Source: Pseudomonas fluorescens
GTDB lineage: Bacteria; Pseudomonadota; Gammaproteobacteria; Pseudomonadales; Pseudomonadaceae
NCBI RefSeq assembly: GCF_001708445.1
Contig: NZ_CP015637.1
Coordinates: 5,953,001-6,017,000, forward strand
Reading direction: 5' to 3'
DNA: 64,000 nucleotides
In this document: piece after piece, positions 9,049-18,100 of the stretch
Numbering within the stretch: position 1 is the first letter of the stretch
Layout: each line of letters opens with the position of its first letter
The notes under the pieces: model-generated
What the model was told of the DNA's origin: nothing
The model's database searches: none
Seen by the model: only the letters and a program-made list of their open reading frames with translations
Program-made: the position numbers and the translations under genes

Positions 9049-9756
9049 TTAAAACGATGGCGCTTGTTTACGCCGTTTCCATTGGCTCAAACGCTCTTGC
9101 AATGCTTGGGGGGTGTCGATCTGCTGCTGGCGCGCGCGGCTGAACAGGATCAGCATCAGTTCCGCCGTGGCCAGGGCATCGGCACTGGCGTGGTGGCGTT
9201 CACCGACTTGCAGGTTGAAGTGCTCGAGCCAGTGGTCCAACCCGGCTTCGCGTATGTTCGCCTCGGGGCACAGCAGTGGCGCGATGTCGGCCACGTCGAG
9301 AAACGGATGGGCCAGGCGGTAACCCAGGCTGTCCTTGAGCGCGCGGCCGAGCATGTGTTGGTCGAACGGTGCATGGAAGGCCAGCAGCGGGCTGTCGCCG
9401 ACGAACTCCATGAAATCCAGCAGCGCCTCCACCGGGTCGCTACCGGCGGCGATAGCGCTGGGGCCAAGGCCGTGGATCAGTACGCTGGGGCTGAGCTTGG
9501 TCTCGGTGCGTTGCAGGGTGCGCTCGAACAGCTGGGAAAAATCCACCGCGCCGTCCTCGATCACCACGGCGCCGATCGACAGCACCAGGTCGCGGTTGAG
9601 GTTCAGGCCGCTGGTTTCCAGGTCGACCACCACCCAGCGCTGCTGACGCAGCGACACGTCGCCCAGCGGCGCAGGTTTGGGTAACTGTTCCAGGCGCCGC
9701 TGTTGCGCCGCGTCCAGTCCGGGTTTTGCCGCACGCAGCCAACCGAACAGGCTCAC
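9049..9756 (-). CDS. DnaQ-like 3'-5' exonuclease
   Basis: 235 aa DEDDh exonuclease. ExoI is VVVDLETSGL (Asp45, Glu47), ExoII is the AFHAPFDQHML segment, and ExoIII is the HHASADALATAEL segment with the catalytic His and Asp. It is annotated in Pseudomonas as a DNA polymerase III epsilon-like exonuclease, but lacks the C-terminal alpha-subunit tether of true DnaQ. The start overlaps the stop of the DUF294/CBS gene (ATGA), so the two are coupled, an arrangement conserved in pseudomonads. Substrate (DNA or RNA/nucleotide) is not determined by sequence. Confidence 0.88.
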   Translation of the reverse strand: MSLFGWLRAAKPGLDAAQQRRLEQLPKPAPLGDVSLRQQRWVVVDLETSGLNLNRDLVLSIGAVVIEDGAVDFSQLFERTLQRTETKLSPSVLIHGLGPSAIAAGSDPVEALLDFMEFVGDSPLLAFHAPFDQHMLGRALKDSLGYRLAHPFLDVADIAPLLCPEANIREAGLDHWLEHFNLQVGERHHASADALATAELMLILFSRARQQQIDTPQALQERLSQWKRRKQAPSF

Positions 9757-11714
9757 AGTTGATACCGCAAGGTCAGGCTGCTTTGCAGGCGCTGGGCCTG
9801 GCGCAGGGATTCGCGCAGGATACGTCGGTCCAGATGGTTGAGGCTGTCGGGGTCGACACGGTTGGAGTACGCCTGGTTTTCCCGGGTCTGCAACTGGTGC
9901 TGCTGCATGCGGGTTTGCTGGATAAAGTGGTACGCCTCTTCATAGGCGGCACCATCCAGTGGTTCAATCACGCCCTTGGCCACCAGCTGGCGCAGACGCT
10001 CCAGGGTGTTGATGGCGTGGACATCGTTGGCCAGGGCCAGCAGGCGCGCACCGTCGACAAACGGCGTGAGGCCCTGCACCTTGAGGTCCAGCGTGGCTTT
10101 CTCGCCACCTTTGCGCGTCAGCACGAACTCGCGAAAACGTCCCACCGGCGGGCGTTGGCGCAAGGCGTTTTCGGCGAGCATGCGCTGGAACAGCCGGTTG
10201 TCCGCGACCTGGTCGAGAATGCCTTGGCGCAGTTGCTCGCAGCCTTGCTCGTCGCCCCACACCACCCGCAGGTCGAAATAGATGCTCGAGCCCAACAGGT
10301 TCTCCGGCGTCGCCTCGCGGATAAACGCGGCAAACCGGCGTGCCCATTCGGCTCGCGATAGGCACAGCTCCGGGTTGCCGGCCATGATATTGCCCTTGCA
10401 CAGGCTGAAGCCACACAGCGCCAGGCTCTGGTTGATCTGCTGCGCCAGCGGCAACAAGCGGCCACGAATCTCGGCGGCTTCGGCGGCGTCCTTGGCGTCG
10501 AACAGAATGCCGTTGTCCTGGTCGGTGTACAGCGTCTGCTCGCGACGGCCTTCACTGCCGAAACACAGCCAACTGAACGGCACGCCGGGGTCGCCTTTTT
10601 CGGCGAGGGTCAGCTCGATTACCCGGCACACGGTGTGATCGTTAAGCAGGGTAATGATGTGGGTGATCTGGGTGGATGATGCCCCATGGGCCAGCATGCG
10701 TTCTACCAACTGGCCGATCTCGCCGCGTATCGCCACCAGGTTCTCCACCCGGGGGGCGTTACGAATGGTGCGGGCCAGGTGGACCAGGTCGACACGTTGC
10801 AGGGAAAACAGATCGCGCTCGGACACCACCCCACACAGGCGCTGGTCTTTAACCAGGCACACATGGGCGATATGCCGCTCGGTCATGGCGATGGCGGCGT
10901 CGAAGGCGCTATGGTCCGGGGTCAAGAAGAACGGCGCCTGGGTCATAGACCCTTTGATGCCCTGGGTGAAATCGCTGGTGCCGTCGGCCACCACCTGGCG
11001 CAGGTCACGCAGGGTGAAAATCCCCAAGGGCGCCTTGTGCTCGTCGACGATCACGATGCTGCCGACCTGTTGCTCATGCATCAGCGTCACCGCTTCGCGT
11101 AGCGGTGTGTCGGGGCTGCACGTGACCGGATGGCGCATGGCCAATTCGCCCAGGCGGGTGTTCAGGGAATATTGGGTGCCGAGGGTTTCCACGGCTTTTT
11201 GCTGCACTTGCTGGTTGACCTGGTCCAGCAGGCTGCTGACGCCGCGCAGGGCAAAGTCGCGAAACGGGCTGGACAGCGCGAACAGTTTGATAAAAGCCGG
11301 TTTGTTCAGTTGCAGGCAGAAGGTGTCTTCGGCCGCCTTGTGCTCGGTGCGGGTCGCTCGTTCGCCAAGCAGTGCGGCGAGGGGGAAGCACTCGCCGGTG
11401 GTGATTTCGAAGGTGGTTTCGGCCGAGTCGGGCCTTTCGCCGACCACCCGGCCCTGTTTGACAATATAGAAGTGCTCGACCGGCCCACCCGACGGTTTGA
11501 GGATGCTCTCGCCGGGGGCGTAGAAGCGCAATTGGCACTGTTCCACCAGAAATGCCAGGTGGGCGTTTTCCATCTGGTTGAACGGCGGGAAGCGTTGCAG
11601 GAACTGCAGGGTGCCGTGGATATTCTGCAATACCGCTGTTTTTCCTGCCTGGGCGAAAGCATCAGCTTTACTCATAACCATGACCGCAATTTTTTTGTCG
11701 TTATCGTCCTGCAT
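9753..11714 (-). CDS. Cyclic-nucleotide-binding / CBS / DUF294 nucleotidyltransferase-like protein
   Basis: 653 aa; the ATG at 11714 has AGGAG 6 nt upstream. Domains in order: a CRP-like cyclic-nucleotide-binding domain (about residues 35-150; FYAPGESILKPSGG), paired CBS domains (about 175-300; GSIVIVDEHKAPLGIFTLRDL, then a second with VSERDLFSLQ), a GlnD-like nucleotidyltransferase domain of the DUF294 class (about 330-490; CFGSEGRREQTLYTDQDNG with the G-S x9 D-x-D metal-binding pattern), and a helical C-terminus (DUF294_C). GlnD-like domains transfer nucleotides to proteins or small molecules; the target here is unknown. Coupled to the exonuclease downstream. Confidence 0.88.
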   Translation of the reverse strand: MQDDNDKKIAVMVMSKADAFAQAGKTAVLQNIHGTLQFLQRFPPFNQMENAHLAFLVEQCQLRFYAPGESILKPSGGPVEHFYIVKQGRVVGERPDSAETTFEITTGECFPLAALLGERATRTEHKAAEDTFCLQLNKPAFIKLFALSSPFRDFALRGVSSLLDQVNQQVQQKAVETLGTQYSLNTRLGELAMRHPVTCSPDTPLREAVTLMHEQQVGSIVIVDEHKAPLGIFTLRDLRQVVADGTSDFTQGIKGSMTQAPFFLTPDHSAFDAAIAMTERHIAHVCLVKDQRLCGVVSERDLFSLQRVDLVHLARTIRNAPRVENLVAIRGEIGQLVERMLAHGASSTQITHIITLLNDHTVCRVIELTLAEKGDPGVPFSWLCFGSEGRREQTLYTDQDNGILFDAKDAAEAAEIRGRLLPLAQQINQSLALCGFSLCKGNIMAGNPELCLSRAEWARRFAAFIREATPENLLGSSIYFDLRVVWGDEQGCEQLRQGILDQVADNRLFQRMLAENALRQRPPVGRFREFVLTRKGGEKATLDLKVQGLTPFVDGARLLALANDVHAINTLERLRQLVAKGVIEPLDGAAYEEAYHFIQQTRMQQHQLQTRENQAYSNRVDPDSLNHLDRRILRESLRQAQRLQSSLTLRYQL

Positions 11715-11920
11715 GGTCGACTCCTGCGCGGCGGGTGCCCATTGGACGTAAGTCTAGGTCGACCAACGAGGTGTAAATCTAGGGAAAAACCTTACATGGC
11801 TATCGTCCAAACCCCGTAGAACACCCACTAGGCAAACTTTCCGACGAAGTGCACATTGATCGCCCTTCCGCAGATGTCTGACGAGTGTGCTGGGAGTTGA
11901 ATAGAACTGCTGAGAAACGT

Positions 11921-12367
11921 ATGTCCGACCACGATATTTTGAGCGATGCCGAGCGCGAGGCGCTGAGCGCCGTGATGCTGGAGCCTGATTTACCGCCACA
12001 ACGCGTGTTGATTGTTGACGACGACAAGGACGCGCGGGAATTGTTGGCGGAGATCCTGAGGCTGGATGATATTGGCTGCATGACCGCTGACAGCGGTGAG
12101 GCGGCGTGGGACTTGTTGAGCTCCAGCAGCTCCATCGGCTTGTTGATCACTGACCTGCGCATGGAGCCCAGCAGTGGCTTGGAACTGATCCGCAAGGTAC
12201 GTGGATCCACTCGCGCGGCATTGCCGATCATCATCATGTCGGGGGACGCGGACGCCAAGGACGTGATTGATGCTATGCATGATGGTGTATTGGACTTCCT
12301 GCTCAAACCGATCGATAGCGTGAAGTTGGCGAAGATGGTCAAGCGTGAGTTGGGGATGACGCAGTAA
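11921..12367 (+). CDS. Stand-alone response-regulator receiver protein
   Basis: 148 aa from the ATG at 11921. A receiver domain occupies residues 27-145, with the acidic pair DDD at 33-35, phosphoacceptor Asp78 (LLITDLRM), a Ser in IIIMSGD and the conserved Lys in FLLKPID. There is no output domain; a ~25-residue N-terminal extension precedes the receiver. No kinase is adjacent, so its partner is not visible. Followed by a strong terminator. Confidence 0.9.
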   Translation: MSDHDILSDAEREALSAVMLEPDLPPQRVLIVDDDKDARELLAEILRLDDIGCMTADSGEAAWDLLSSSSSIGLLITDLRMEPSSGLELIRKVRGSTRAALPIIIMSGDADAKDVIDAMHDGVLDFLLKPIDSVKLAKMVKRELGMTQ

Positions 12368-12385
12368 AGCCCGTGAAACAAAAAA

Positions 12386-12417
12386 AGCCCTGATCGTGAG
12401 ATCAGGGCTTTCTTTTA
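12386..12417 (+). terminator. Rho-independent terminator after the receiver gene
   Basis: Perfect 10-bp stem (AGCCCTGATC / GATCAGGGCT) with GTGA tetraloop, followed by a T-rich tail. An A-run on the left side makes it usable from both directions. Confidence 0.9.
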
Positions 12418-12420
12418 CCT

Positions 12421-12521
12421 GGAGGAGCGAGCTTGCTCGCGAAAACCGTGAACGAAAACGCAGTGTTATCAGATAGCCCGCGTTGCCTGTTGGTTCTTCG
12501 CGAGCAAGCTCGCTCCTACAG
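12421..12521. repeat. REP doublet (REPIN), GGAGCGAGC-type
   Basis: Inverted copies GGAGCGAGCTTGCTCGCGAA and TTCGCGAGCAAGCTCGCTCC about 60 bp apart. The core differs from the GTGGGAG family, so this belongs to a second REP group. It lies between the receiver gene and the 3' end of glcB. Confidence 0.88.
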
Positions 12522-12533
12522 GGGCCGCGTTGG

Positions 12534-14711
12534 TTACAGGCCGTTTTTGGCCTTGAACTCCCGACGCTTGCGGTGCAATACCGGCTCGGTGTAACCATTC
12601 GGTTGCTTGGTCCCTTCAATCACCAATTCCACCGCCGCCTGGAACGCGATATTGCTATCGAAATCCGGCGCCAGCGGGCGGTACAACGCATCCCCGGCAT
12701 TCTGACGGTCCACCACCGGTGCCATGCGCTTGAGGCTTTCCATCACCTGGTCCTGAGTCACAACGCCGTGGCGCAGCCAGTTGGCGATGTGCTGGCTGGA
12801 GATGCGCAGGGTGGCGCGGTCTTCCATCAGGCCGACGTCGTTGATGTCCGGCACTTTGGAGCAGCCAACGCCTTGGTCGATCCAGCGGACGACGTAGCCG
12901 AGGATGCCCTGGGCGTTGTTATCCAGTTCGTTGCGGATCTCTTCCTCGGACCAATCAGTGTTCTTGGCCAGGGGAATGGTCAGGATATCGTCCACCGACG
13001 CGCGTTCGCGCTTGGCCAGTTCGGCCTGGCGCGCGAACACGTCGACCTTGTGGTAGTGCAGTGCGTGCAGCGCCGCAGCGGTAGGCGATGGAACCCAGGC
13101 GGTATTGGCGCCGGCCAACGGGTGGGCGATTTTCTGTTCGAGCATCGCCGCCATCAGGTCGGGCATTGCCCACATGCCTTTACCGATCTGTGCACGACCT
13201 TGCAGGCCGGTGCTCAAGCCGATATCGACGTTCCAGTTTTCATAGGCGCCGATCCACTTTTCGGTTTTCATGGCGGCCTTGCGCACCATCGCACCGGCCT
13301 CCATGGAGGTGTGGATTTCGTCGCCGGTACGGTCGAGGAAGCCGGTGTTGATAAACACCACGCGCTCGCTGGCGGCCTTGATACAGGCCTTGAGGTTGAC
13401 CGTGGTGCGGCGCTCCTCGTCCATGATTCCGACTTTGAGGGTATTGCGCGGCAGGTTCAGCACGTCTTCGATGCGACCGAACAGCTCGTTGGTGAACGCG
13501 GCTTCTTCCGGGCCGTGCATCTTCGGCTTCACGATGTATACCGAACCGGTACGGCTGTTCTTGCGGCTGCTGTTGCCGTTGAGGCTATGGATCGCCGCCA
13601 GGCTGGTCAGCAGGCCGTCGAGGATACCTTCCGGTACTTCGTTGCCCGCTTTGTCGAGGATCGCGTCGATGGTCATCAGGTGACCCACGTTGCGCACGAA
13701 CAGCAGCGAACGGCCGTGCAGCGTCACGTCCTGGCCATCCACGCCGGTGTAGACGCGGTCGGGGTTCATGGTGCGGGTGAAGGTCTTGCCACCCTTGGCC
13801 ACTTCCTCGGCCAGGTCACCCTTCATCAGGCCGAGCCAGTTGCGGTAGATCACCACTTTGTCGTCGGCATCGACGGCGGCGACGGAGTCTTCGCAGTCCA
13901 TGATGGTGGTCAGCGCGGCTTCCATCAGGACGTCTTTGACGCCGGCAGCGTCGGTCTGGCCGACTGGGGTGCTGGCGTCGATCTGGATTTCGAAGTGCAG
14001 GCCGTTGTGTTTCAGCAGGATCGCAATCGGCTGGGCCGCGGGGCCCTGGAAGCCGATCAACTGCGCGTCGTCGCGCAGGCCGCTGTTACTGCCGCCCTTG
14101 AGGCTGACAATCAGCTTGCCATCAGCGATTTTATAGCCGGTGGAGTCGACGTGGCTGCCGGCGCTGAGCGGCGCAGCCTCGTCGAGGAAGGCGCGGGCGA
14201 AGGCGATGACCTTGTCGCCGCGCACCTTGTTGTAGCCCTTGCCCTTTTCGGCGCCGTCGGCTTCGCTGATGGCATCGGTGCCATACAGCGCGTCATACAG
14301 CGAGCCCCAGCGTGCATTCGAGGCGTTGAGGGCGAAACGGGCGTTCATCACCGGCACCACCAGCTGCGGGCCGGCCATGCGGGCGATTTCGTCGTCGACG
14401 TTTTGGGTCGAGGCCTGGAAGTCTGCGGCTTCTGGCAGCAGGTATCCGATATCTTGCAGGAAGGCCTTGTAGGCCACCGGGTCATGGGCCTGGCCGGCGT
14501 GGGTCTGGTGCCAGGTGTCGATCCGCGCTTGGAAATCGTCGCGTTTGGCGAGTAGGGCTTTGTTCTTCGGTGCCAGGTCGTGGATGACCTTGTCGGCGCC
14601 GGCCCAGAACTGGTCGGCAGTGATGCCGGTACCGGGAATGGCTTCGTTGTTCACGAAGTCGAACAGGACTTTGGCGACCTGCAGGCCACCGACTTGAACG
14701 TGTTCAGTCAT
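12534..14711 (-). CDS. glcB: Malate synthase G
   Basis: 725 aa, the usual length of monomeric malate synthase G (E. coli GlcB 723 aa). The ATG at 14711 ([14 protein letters not shown]) is chosen over one 12 bp upstream by comparison with the family. Recognisable blocks include [13 protein letters not shown], the [14 protein letters not shown] segment, [28 protein letters not shown] and the [15 protein letters not shown] catalytic-site region. It condenses glyoxylate with acetyl-CoA to malate in the glyoxylate shunt. It is transcribed alone, convergent with the receiver gene. Confidence 0.97.
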   Translation of the reverse strand: MTEHVQVGGLQVAKVLFDFVNNEAIPGTGITADQFWAGADKVIHDLAPKNKALLAKRDDFQARIDTWHQTHAGQAHDPVAYKAFLQDIGYLLPEAADFQASTQNVDDEIARMAGPQLVVPVMNARFALNASNARWGSLYDALYGTDAISEADGAEKGKGYNKVRGDKVIAFARAFLDEAAPLSAGSHVDSTGYKIADGKLIVSLKGGSNSGLRDDAQLIGFQGPAAQPIAILLKHNGLHFEIQIDASTPVGQTDAAGVKDVLMEAALTTIMDCEDSVAAVDADDKVVIYRNWLGLMKGDLAEEVAKGGKTFTRTMNPDRVYTGVDGQDVTLHGRSLLFVRNVGHLMTIDAILDKAGNEVPEGILDGLLTSLAAIHSLNGNSSRKNSRTGSVYIVKPKMHGPEEAAFTNELFGRIEDVLNLPRNTLKVGIMDEERRTTVNLKACIKAASERVVFINTGFLDRTGDEIHTSMEAGAMVRKAAMKTEKWIGAYENWNVDIGLSTGLQGRAQIGKGMWAMPDLMAAMLEQKIAHPLAGANTAWVPSPTAAALHALHYHKVDVFARQAELAKRERASVDDILTIPLAKNTDWSEEEIRNELDNNAQGILGYVVRWIDQGVGCSKVPDINDVGLMEDRATLRISSQHIANWLRHGVVTQDQVMESLKRMAPVVDRQNAGDALYRPLAPDFDSNIAFQAAVELVIEGTKQPNGYTEPVLHRKRREFKAKNGL

Positions 14712-15197
14712 TGCTTGCCTCACTCTGCGGAGCTTATGCGCTTTTCAGCTTTTCAATTTACCAATGAAGCCTCTGGCCATTTAAACCACGAACCCGATCC
14801 CCCAGTACATGCCGTCGAGGCGGCTGGGCTGGCGGGTTATCGTGATACGTTGGCGCCTTGGCAGACATCGACCTAACGTTATGTAGTGCGCGACTTGGCA
14901 TACTACATGATGATTTGCGGTTGTGAAAATTAGACTAAATACGTCGTTTAGCGACCCACTTTGGTCGTACGGTCACAGTGGGGTATGGGATGTTCTCAAA
15001 AAACCATGAGATTGTTCCATATAAATATAAAAATGGTACACGATTTGTTTTCATGGGCTGCGGCGTCCACCTTGTAGGAGCGCGCTCGCTCGCGAACAAC
15101 CTGAGGGTGCCGTTGGGTGTCAGTATTCCCGCGCTATCGTTAACGACCTTCGCGAGCAAGCTCGCTCCTACCGGTATCAGCACCAGAGGGCTTTGCC
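14712..15197. other. Intergenic region between glcB and the GcvR-like gene (divergent promoters)
   Basis: 486 bp without a convincing gene. It must contain promoters for glcB (left) and the GcvR-like gene (right). The middle (about 14880-15040) is noticeably AT-rich against its surroundings and holds small inverted repeats such as CGACC-CACTTT-GGTCG near 14949. A REP doublet fills 15073-15172. I see no recognisable RNA or operator. Confidence 0.6.
15073..15172. repeat. REP doublet (REPIN), GGAGCGAGC-type
   Basis: Inverted copies TAGGAGCGCGCTCGCTCGCG and CGCGAGCAAGCTCGCTCCTA, the same family as the pair near 12.4 kb. It ends about 25 bp before the start of the ACT-domain gene, so it lies within the 5' leader or promoter. 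Confidence 0.87.
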
Positions 15198-15710
15198 ATG
15201 GACCATCTTGTACTCACTATTATCGCCGCCGACAAACCCGGCCTGGTCGAACGCGTCGCGCAGAACATCGCGGTCCACGGCGGCAACTGGCTCGAGAGTC
15301 GCATGGCTCACATGGCTGGCCAGTTTGCCGGGATTCTGCGAGTCAGCGTGCCGGCGGAGAACCGTCAGGCGTTGGTCGATGCGCTGGAGGATTTATCCAC
15401 ACACGGCATTCGCGTGCTGGTGGGGGAGGGCAGCACTGGCCAGGCTGTGGCGTCCAAATCGATTCTGATGACGCTGGTGGGCAATGACCGTTCGGGCATC
15501 GTGCGCGAGATCACGGCGCTGTTGAGCAAGCAGGGCGTGAACCTGGGGAGCCTGAGCACCGATGTGCGCCCAGCGCCCATGAGTGGCGACCCACTGTTTA
15601 CCGCCGAGGCGCTGTTGCAGGTGCCGGCGACGTTATCCCTGGATGACTTGCAGCAATCCCTGGAAACCTTGGCAGACGACCTGATGGTGGAACTGCACAA
15701 CGAGGAATAA
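15198..15710 (+). CDS. ACT-domain protein, glycine cleavage repressor (GcvR) type
   Basis: 170 aa with two ACT domains: residues 3-80 (HLVLTIIAADKPGLVERVAQNI) and about 92-165 (LMTLVGNDRSGIVREITALL). This is the GcvR/YfgI-like arrangement. GcvR in E. coli binds glycine and blocks GcvA; the pseudomonad homologues are annotated as glycine cleavage transcriptional repressors by similarity. No gcv genes are adjacent here, so the role is inferred from family only. Confidence 0.82.
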   Translation: MDHLVLTIIAADKPGLVERVAQNIAVHGGNWLESRMAHMAGQFAGILRVSVPAENRQALVDALEDLSTHGIRVLVGEGSTGQAVASKSILMTLVGNDRSGIVREITALLSKQGVNLGSLSTDVRPAPMSGDPLFTAEALLQVPATLSLDDLQQSLETLADDLMVELHNEE

Positions 15711-15933
15711 TCTGCCCACCAGGTTATGCATGGAAATCTTGCATGGGCCTGTGGATAACCTGTAGAGACTCGGCCCCAGGCCACGCCGGCCGGCCGTCTT
15801 CCTTATCTGAGCAAAAAACGAGCAGTTTCAACGGCTTGTGCACAAATGACGGGGACCAGGCTGTGGATAACCTTGGGGTGAATGCCTGCAAGCCACTCGG
15901 GCCGTGGCTTGCACAGGTTTGTACGTTATTTGA

Positions 15934-16818
15934 TCAGCGTTTGCGCACGGTCAGCCAGGCGTCCACGCTATAGACCACCAGGCCGGCCCAGATAAAGGCG
16001 AAAGCGAGCAGGGTGCTGGGCGCCAGGTGTTCACCGAACAGCAGGACGGCTTCCAGCAGCACCAGGGTCGGCGCCACATACTGCAAAAAGCCCAGGGCGG
16101 TGTAGGGCAAATGCCGTGCGGCGGCGTTGAAGCACACCAGCGGGATCAGCGTCACCGGGCCCGCCGCTACCAGCCACCAGGCTTCGGACGTACTCCAGAA
16201 TGCCAGTTGCGCACTGTGGGCCGACGGATTGAACAGCAACCATGCCACGGCGATCGGCACCAGCATCCAGGTTTCCACCACCAGCCCCGGCAGCGCCTTG
16301 ACCGGCGCCTGCTTGCGGATCAGGCCGTAGAAACCAAAGGTCAGCGCCAGCACTAAAGATACCCACGGCAAGCTCCCCACCTGCCATACCTGTTGCGCCA
16401 CACCCACCGCGGCCAGCCCCACGGCCACCCATTGCAGGCGACGCAGCCGCTCGCCGAGCAGCAGCATGCCCAGCAGCACATTCACCAGTGGGTTGATGTA
16501 GTAGCCCAGGCTGGCTTCGAGCATGCGCCCGCTGTTCACCGACCAGACATAGGTCAGCCAGTTACCGGCGATCAACGAACCGCTGAGGGCCAGGATCGCC
16601 AGGCGCTTGGGGTTGTCGCGCAGTTCGCGGAACCAGCCGGGATGTTTCCAGACCATCAACAGCAAGCTGCCAAACAGCGCCGACCACAGCACGCGGTGCA
16701 CGATGATTTCGGCGGCGGGAACACTGGCGATGGCTTTGAAGTAGAGCGGGAACAGACCCCAGATGACGTAGGCACTCAGGCCCAGGATGTACCCCTTGCG
16801 GGGGTTGGCGGCGTGCAT
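15934..16818 (-). CDS. rarD: EamA-family permease RarD
   Basis: 294 aa with ten hydrophobic helices in two EamA repeats. The start (MHAANPRKGYILGLSAYVIWGLFPLYFKAI) and the NWLTYVWSVNSGRMLEASLGYYINPLVNVL segment are characteristic of RarD. Named for chloramphenicol resistance in P. aeruginosa; the natural substrate is not known. Single gene. Confidence 0.93.
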   Translation of the reverse strand: MHAANPRKGYILGLSAYVIWGLFPLYFKAIASVPAAEIIVHRVLWSALFGSLLLMVWKHPGWFRELRDNPKRLAILALSGSLIAGNWLTYVWSVNSGRMLEASLGYYINPLVNVLLGMLLLGERLRRLQWVAVGLAAVGVAQQVWQVGSLPWVSLVLALTFGFYGLIRKQAPVKALPGLVVETWMLVPIAVAWLLFNPSAHSAQLAFWSTSEAWWLVAAGPVTLIPLVCFNAAARHLPYTALGFLQYVAPTLVLLEAVLLFGEHLAPSTLLAFAFIWAGLVVYSVDAWLTVRKR

Positions 16819-16907
16819 TGCAGAATCCTTGCTTAGGCAGCTAACAAAGCGCGATTGTAAGGATATTTGTCAACCAATGGGACTGGATTGGTAATGAGGT
16901 CTGCTTT

Positions 16908-16936
16908 GTGTGGGAGGGGGCAAGCCCCCTGCCACA
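16908..16936. repeat. Single REP element
   Basis: GTGTGGGAGGGGGCAAGCCC followed by CCTGCCACA; a single short palindrome of the GTGGGAG family next to the 3' end of srkA. Its orientation relative to flanking halves is scrambled, so it looks like a decayed REPIN. Confidence 0.7.
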
Positions 16937-16946
16937 TTAAAAACAA

Positions 16947-17921
16947 TCAGAAGAGTTTCAGCGGCTCTTCGTTGAGGGCTGAGAGCTGCTCACGCAATGC
17001 CAGCACCTGGTCACCCCAATACCGCTCGCTGCCAAACCACGGGAAGCTGTGGGGGAACGCCGGGTCGTCCCAGCGTCGTGCCAGCCAGGCGCTGTAGTGC
17101 ATCAGGCGCAAGGCGCGCAACGGTTCGATCAGGGCCAGTTCGCGCGGGTCGAAGTCGTGGAACTCCTGATAGCCGTCCATCAACTCGGACAACTGGCCGA
17201 GGCATTCCTGGCGGTCGCCGGCGAGCATCATCCACAGGTCCTGCACCGCCGGGCCCATGCGGCAGTCATCCAGGTCGACGATGTGGAACATTTCGTCGCG
17301 ACACATCATGTTGCCGGGGTGGCAATCGCCGTGCATGCGGATGTTCTTGTGCGGCGTGGCCTTGTACACCTCTTCCACACGCTTGAGCAGGTCGCGGGCG
17401 ACGGACTCGTAGGCCGGCAGCAGGCTTTTGGGAATGAAATTGCCTTCGAGCAGGGTCGTGAGGGAGTCGTGCCCGAAGTTCTTCACCCCGAGGGCTTCGC
17501 GGTGTTCGAAGGGGCGGGTGGCGCCGACGGCGTGCAAGCGCCCGAGCAACTGCCCGAGGCGGTACAACTGGTCGAGGTTGCCCGGCTCCGGCGCGCGGCC
17601 GCCACGGCGAGGAAACAGGGTGAAGCGGAAACCGGCGTGTTCGAACAGGCTCTTGCCGTTATGGATCATCGGCGCGACCACCGGCACATCGCACTCGGCG
17701 AGCTCGAAGGTAAAGCTGTGTTCTTCGAGGATGGCTTCGTTGGTCCAGCGCTGCGGACGATAGAACTTGGCGATCAGCGGCTCGGAGTCTTCGATGCCCA
17801 CCTGATAGACGCGGTTTTCGTAGCTGTTGAGCGCCAATACGCGGGCGTCGCTGAGAAAACCGATGCTTTCGACGGCGTCGAGCACCAGGTCGGGAGTGAG
17901 TGTTTCAAACGGATGGGCCAT
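16947..17921 (-). CDS. srkA: Stress response Ser/Thr protein kinase SrkA (YihE)
   Basis: 324 aa (E. coli SrkA/YihE 328 aa) from the ATG at 17921; the longer in-frame extension upstream crosses a REP doublet and is ignored. It has the APH/choline-kinase fold: EAILEEHSFTFELAE near residue 75, the catalytic loop RMHGDCHPGNMMCRD (Asp near 200) and IVDLDDCRMGP as the metal-binding DxD segment. SrkA protects against Cpx-linked and oxidative stress, and its deletion increases MazF-dependent death in E. coli. Confidence 0.93.
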   Translation of the reverse strand: MAHPFETLTPDLVLDAVESIGFLSDARVLALNSYENRVYQVGIEDSEPLIAKFYRPQRWTNEAILEEHSFTFELAECDVPVVAPMIHNGKSLFEHAGFRFTLFPRRGGRAPEPGNLDQLYRLGQLLGRLHAVGATRPFEHREALGVKNFGHDSLTTLLEGNFIPKSLLPAYESVARDLLKRVEEVYKATPHKNIRMHGDCHPGNMMCRDEMFHIVDLDDCRMGPAVQDLWMMLAGDRQECLGQLSELMDGYQEFHDFDPRELALIEPLRALRLMHYSAWLARRWDDPAFPHSFPWFGSERYWGDQVLALREQLSALNEEPLKLF

Positions 17922-18005
17922 ACGAACTCCTGCGCGCAGCAGGTCGCCGCGTCCGGCCGGGTATGGTAACGCACCGGGCTTGAGATAGGGGGTGACTGTG
18001 CGATT

Positions 18006-18095
18006 GCTATCGGGGGCAAGCCCCCTCCCACAGTTGACCGCGTTTAACCTGTAGGAACGCGGACCAATGTGGGAGGGGGCTTGCCCCCGATAGCG
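18006..18095. repeat. REP doublet (REPIN), GTGGGAG-type
   Basis: ATCGGGGGCAAGCCCCCTCC and GGGAGGGGGCTTGCCCCCGA facing each other about 45 bp apart, immediately after the phoX-like gene and upstream of srkA. Confidence 0.9.
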
Positions 18096-18100
18096 GCCCG

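Noticed and set aside
12483..14555. 690-aa open frame on the plus strand opposite glcB
   Set aside because: Shadow frame; glcB on the minus strand is a full-length recognised enzyme.
15711..15933. Small gene between the GcvR-like gene and rarD (76-aa frame)
   Set aside because: No ribosome site or conserved features; the frame runs into the 3' end of rarD on the other strand.
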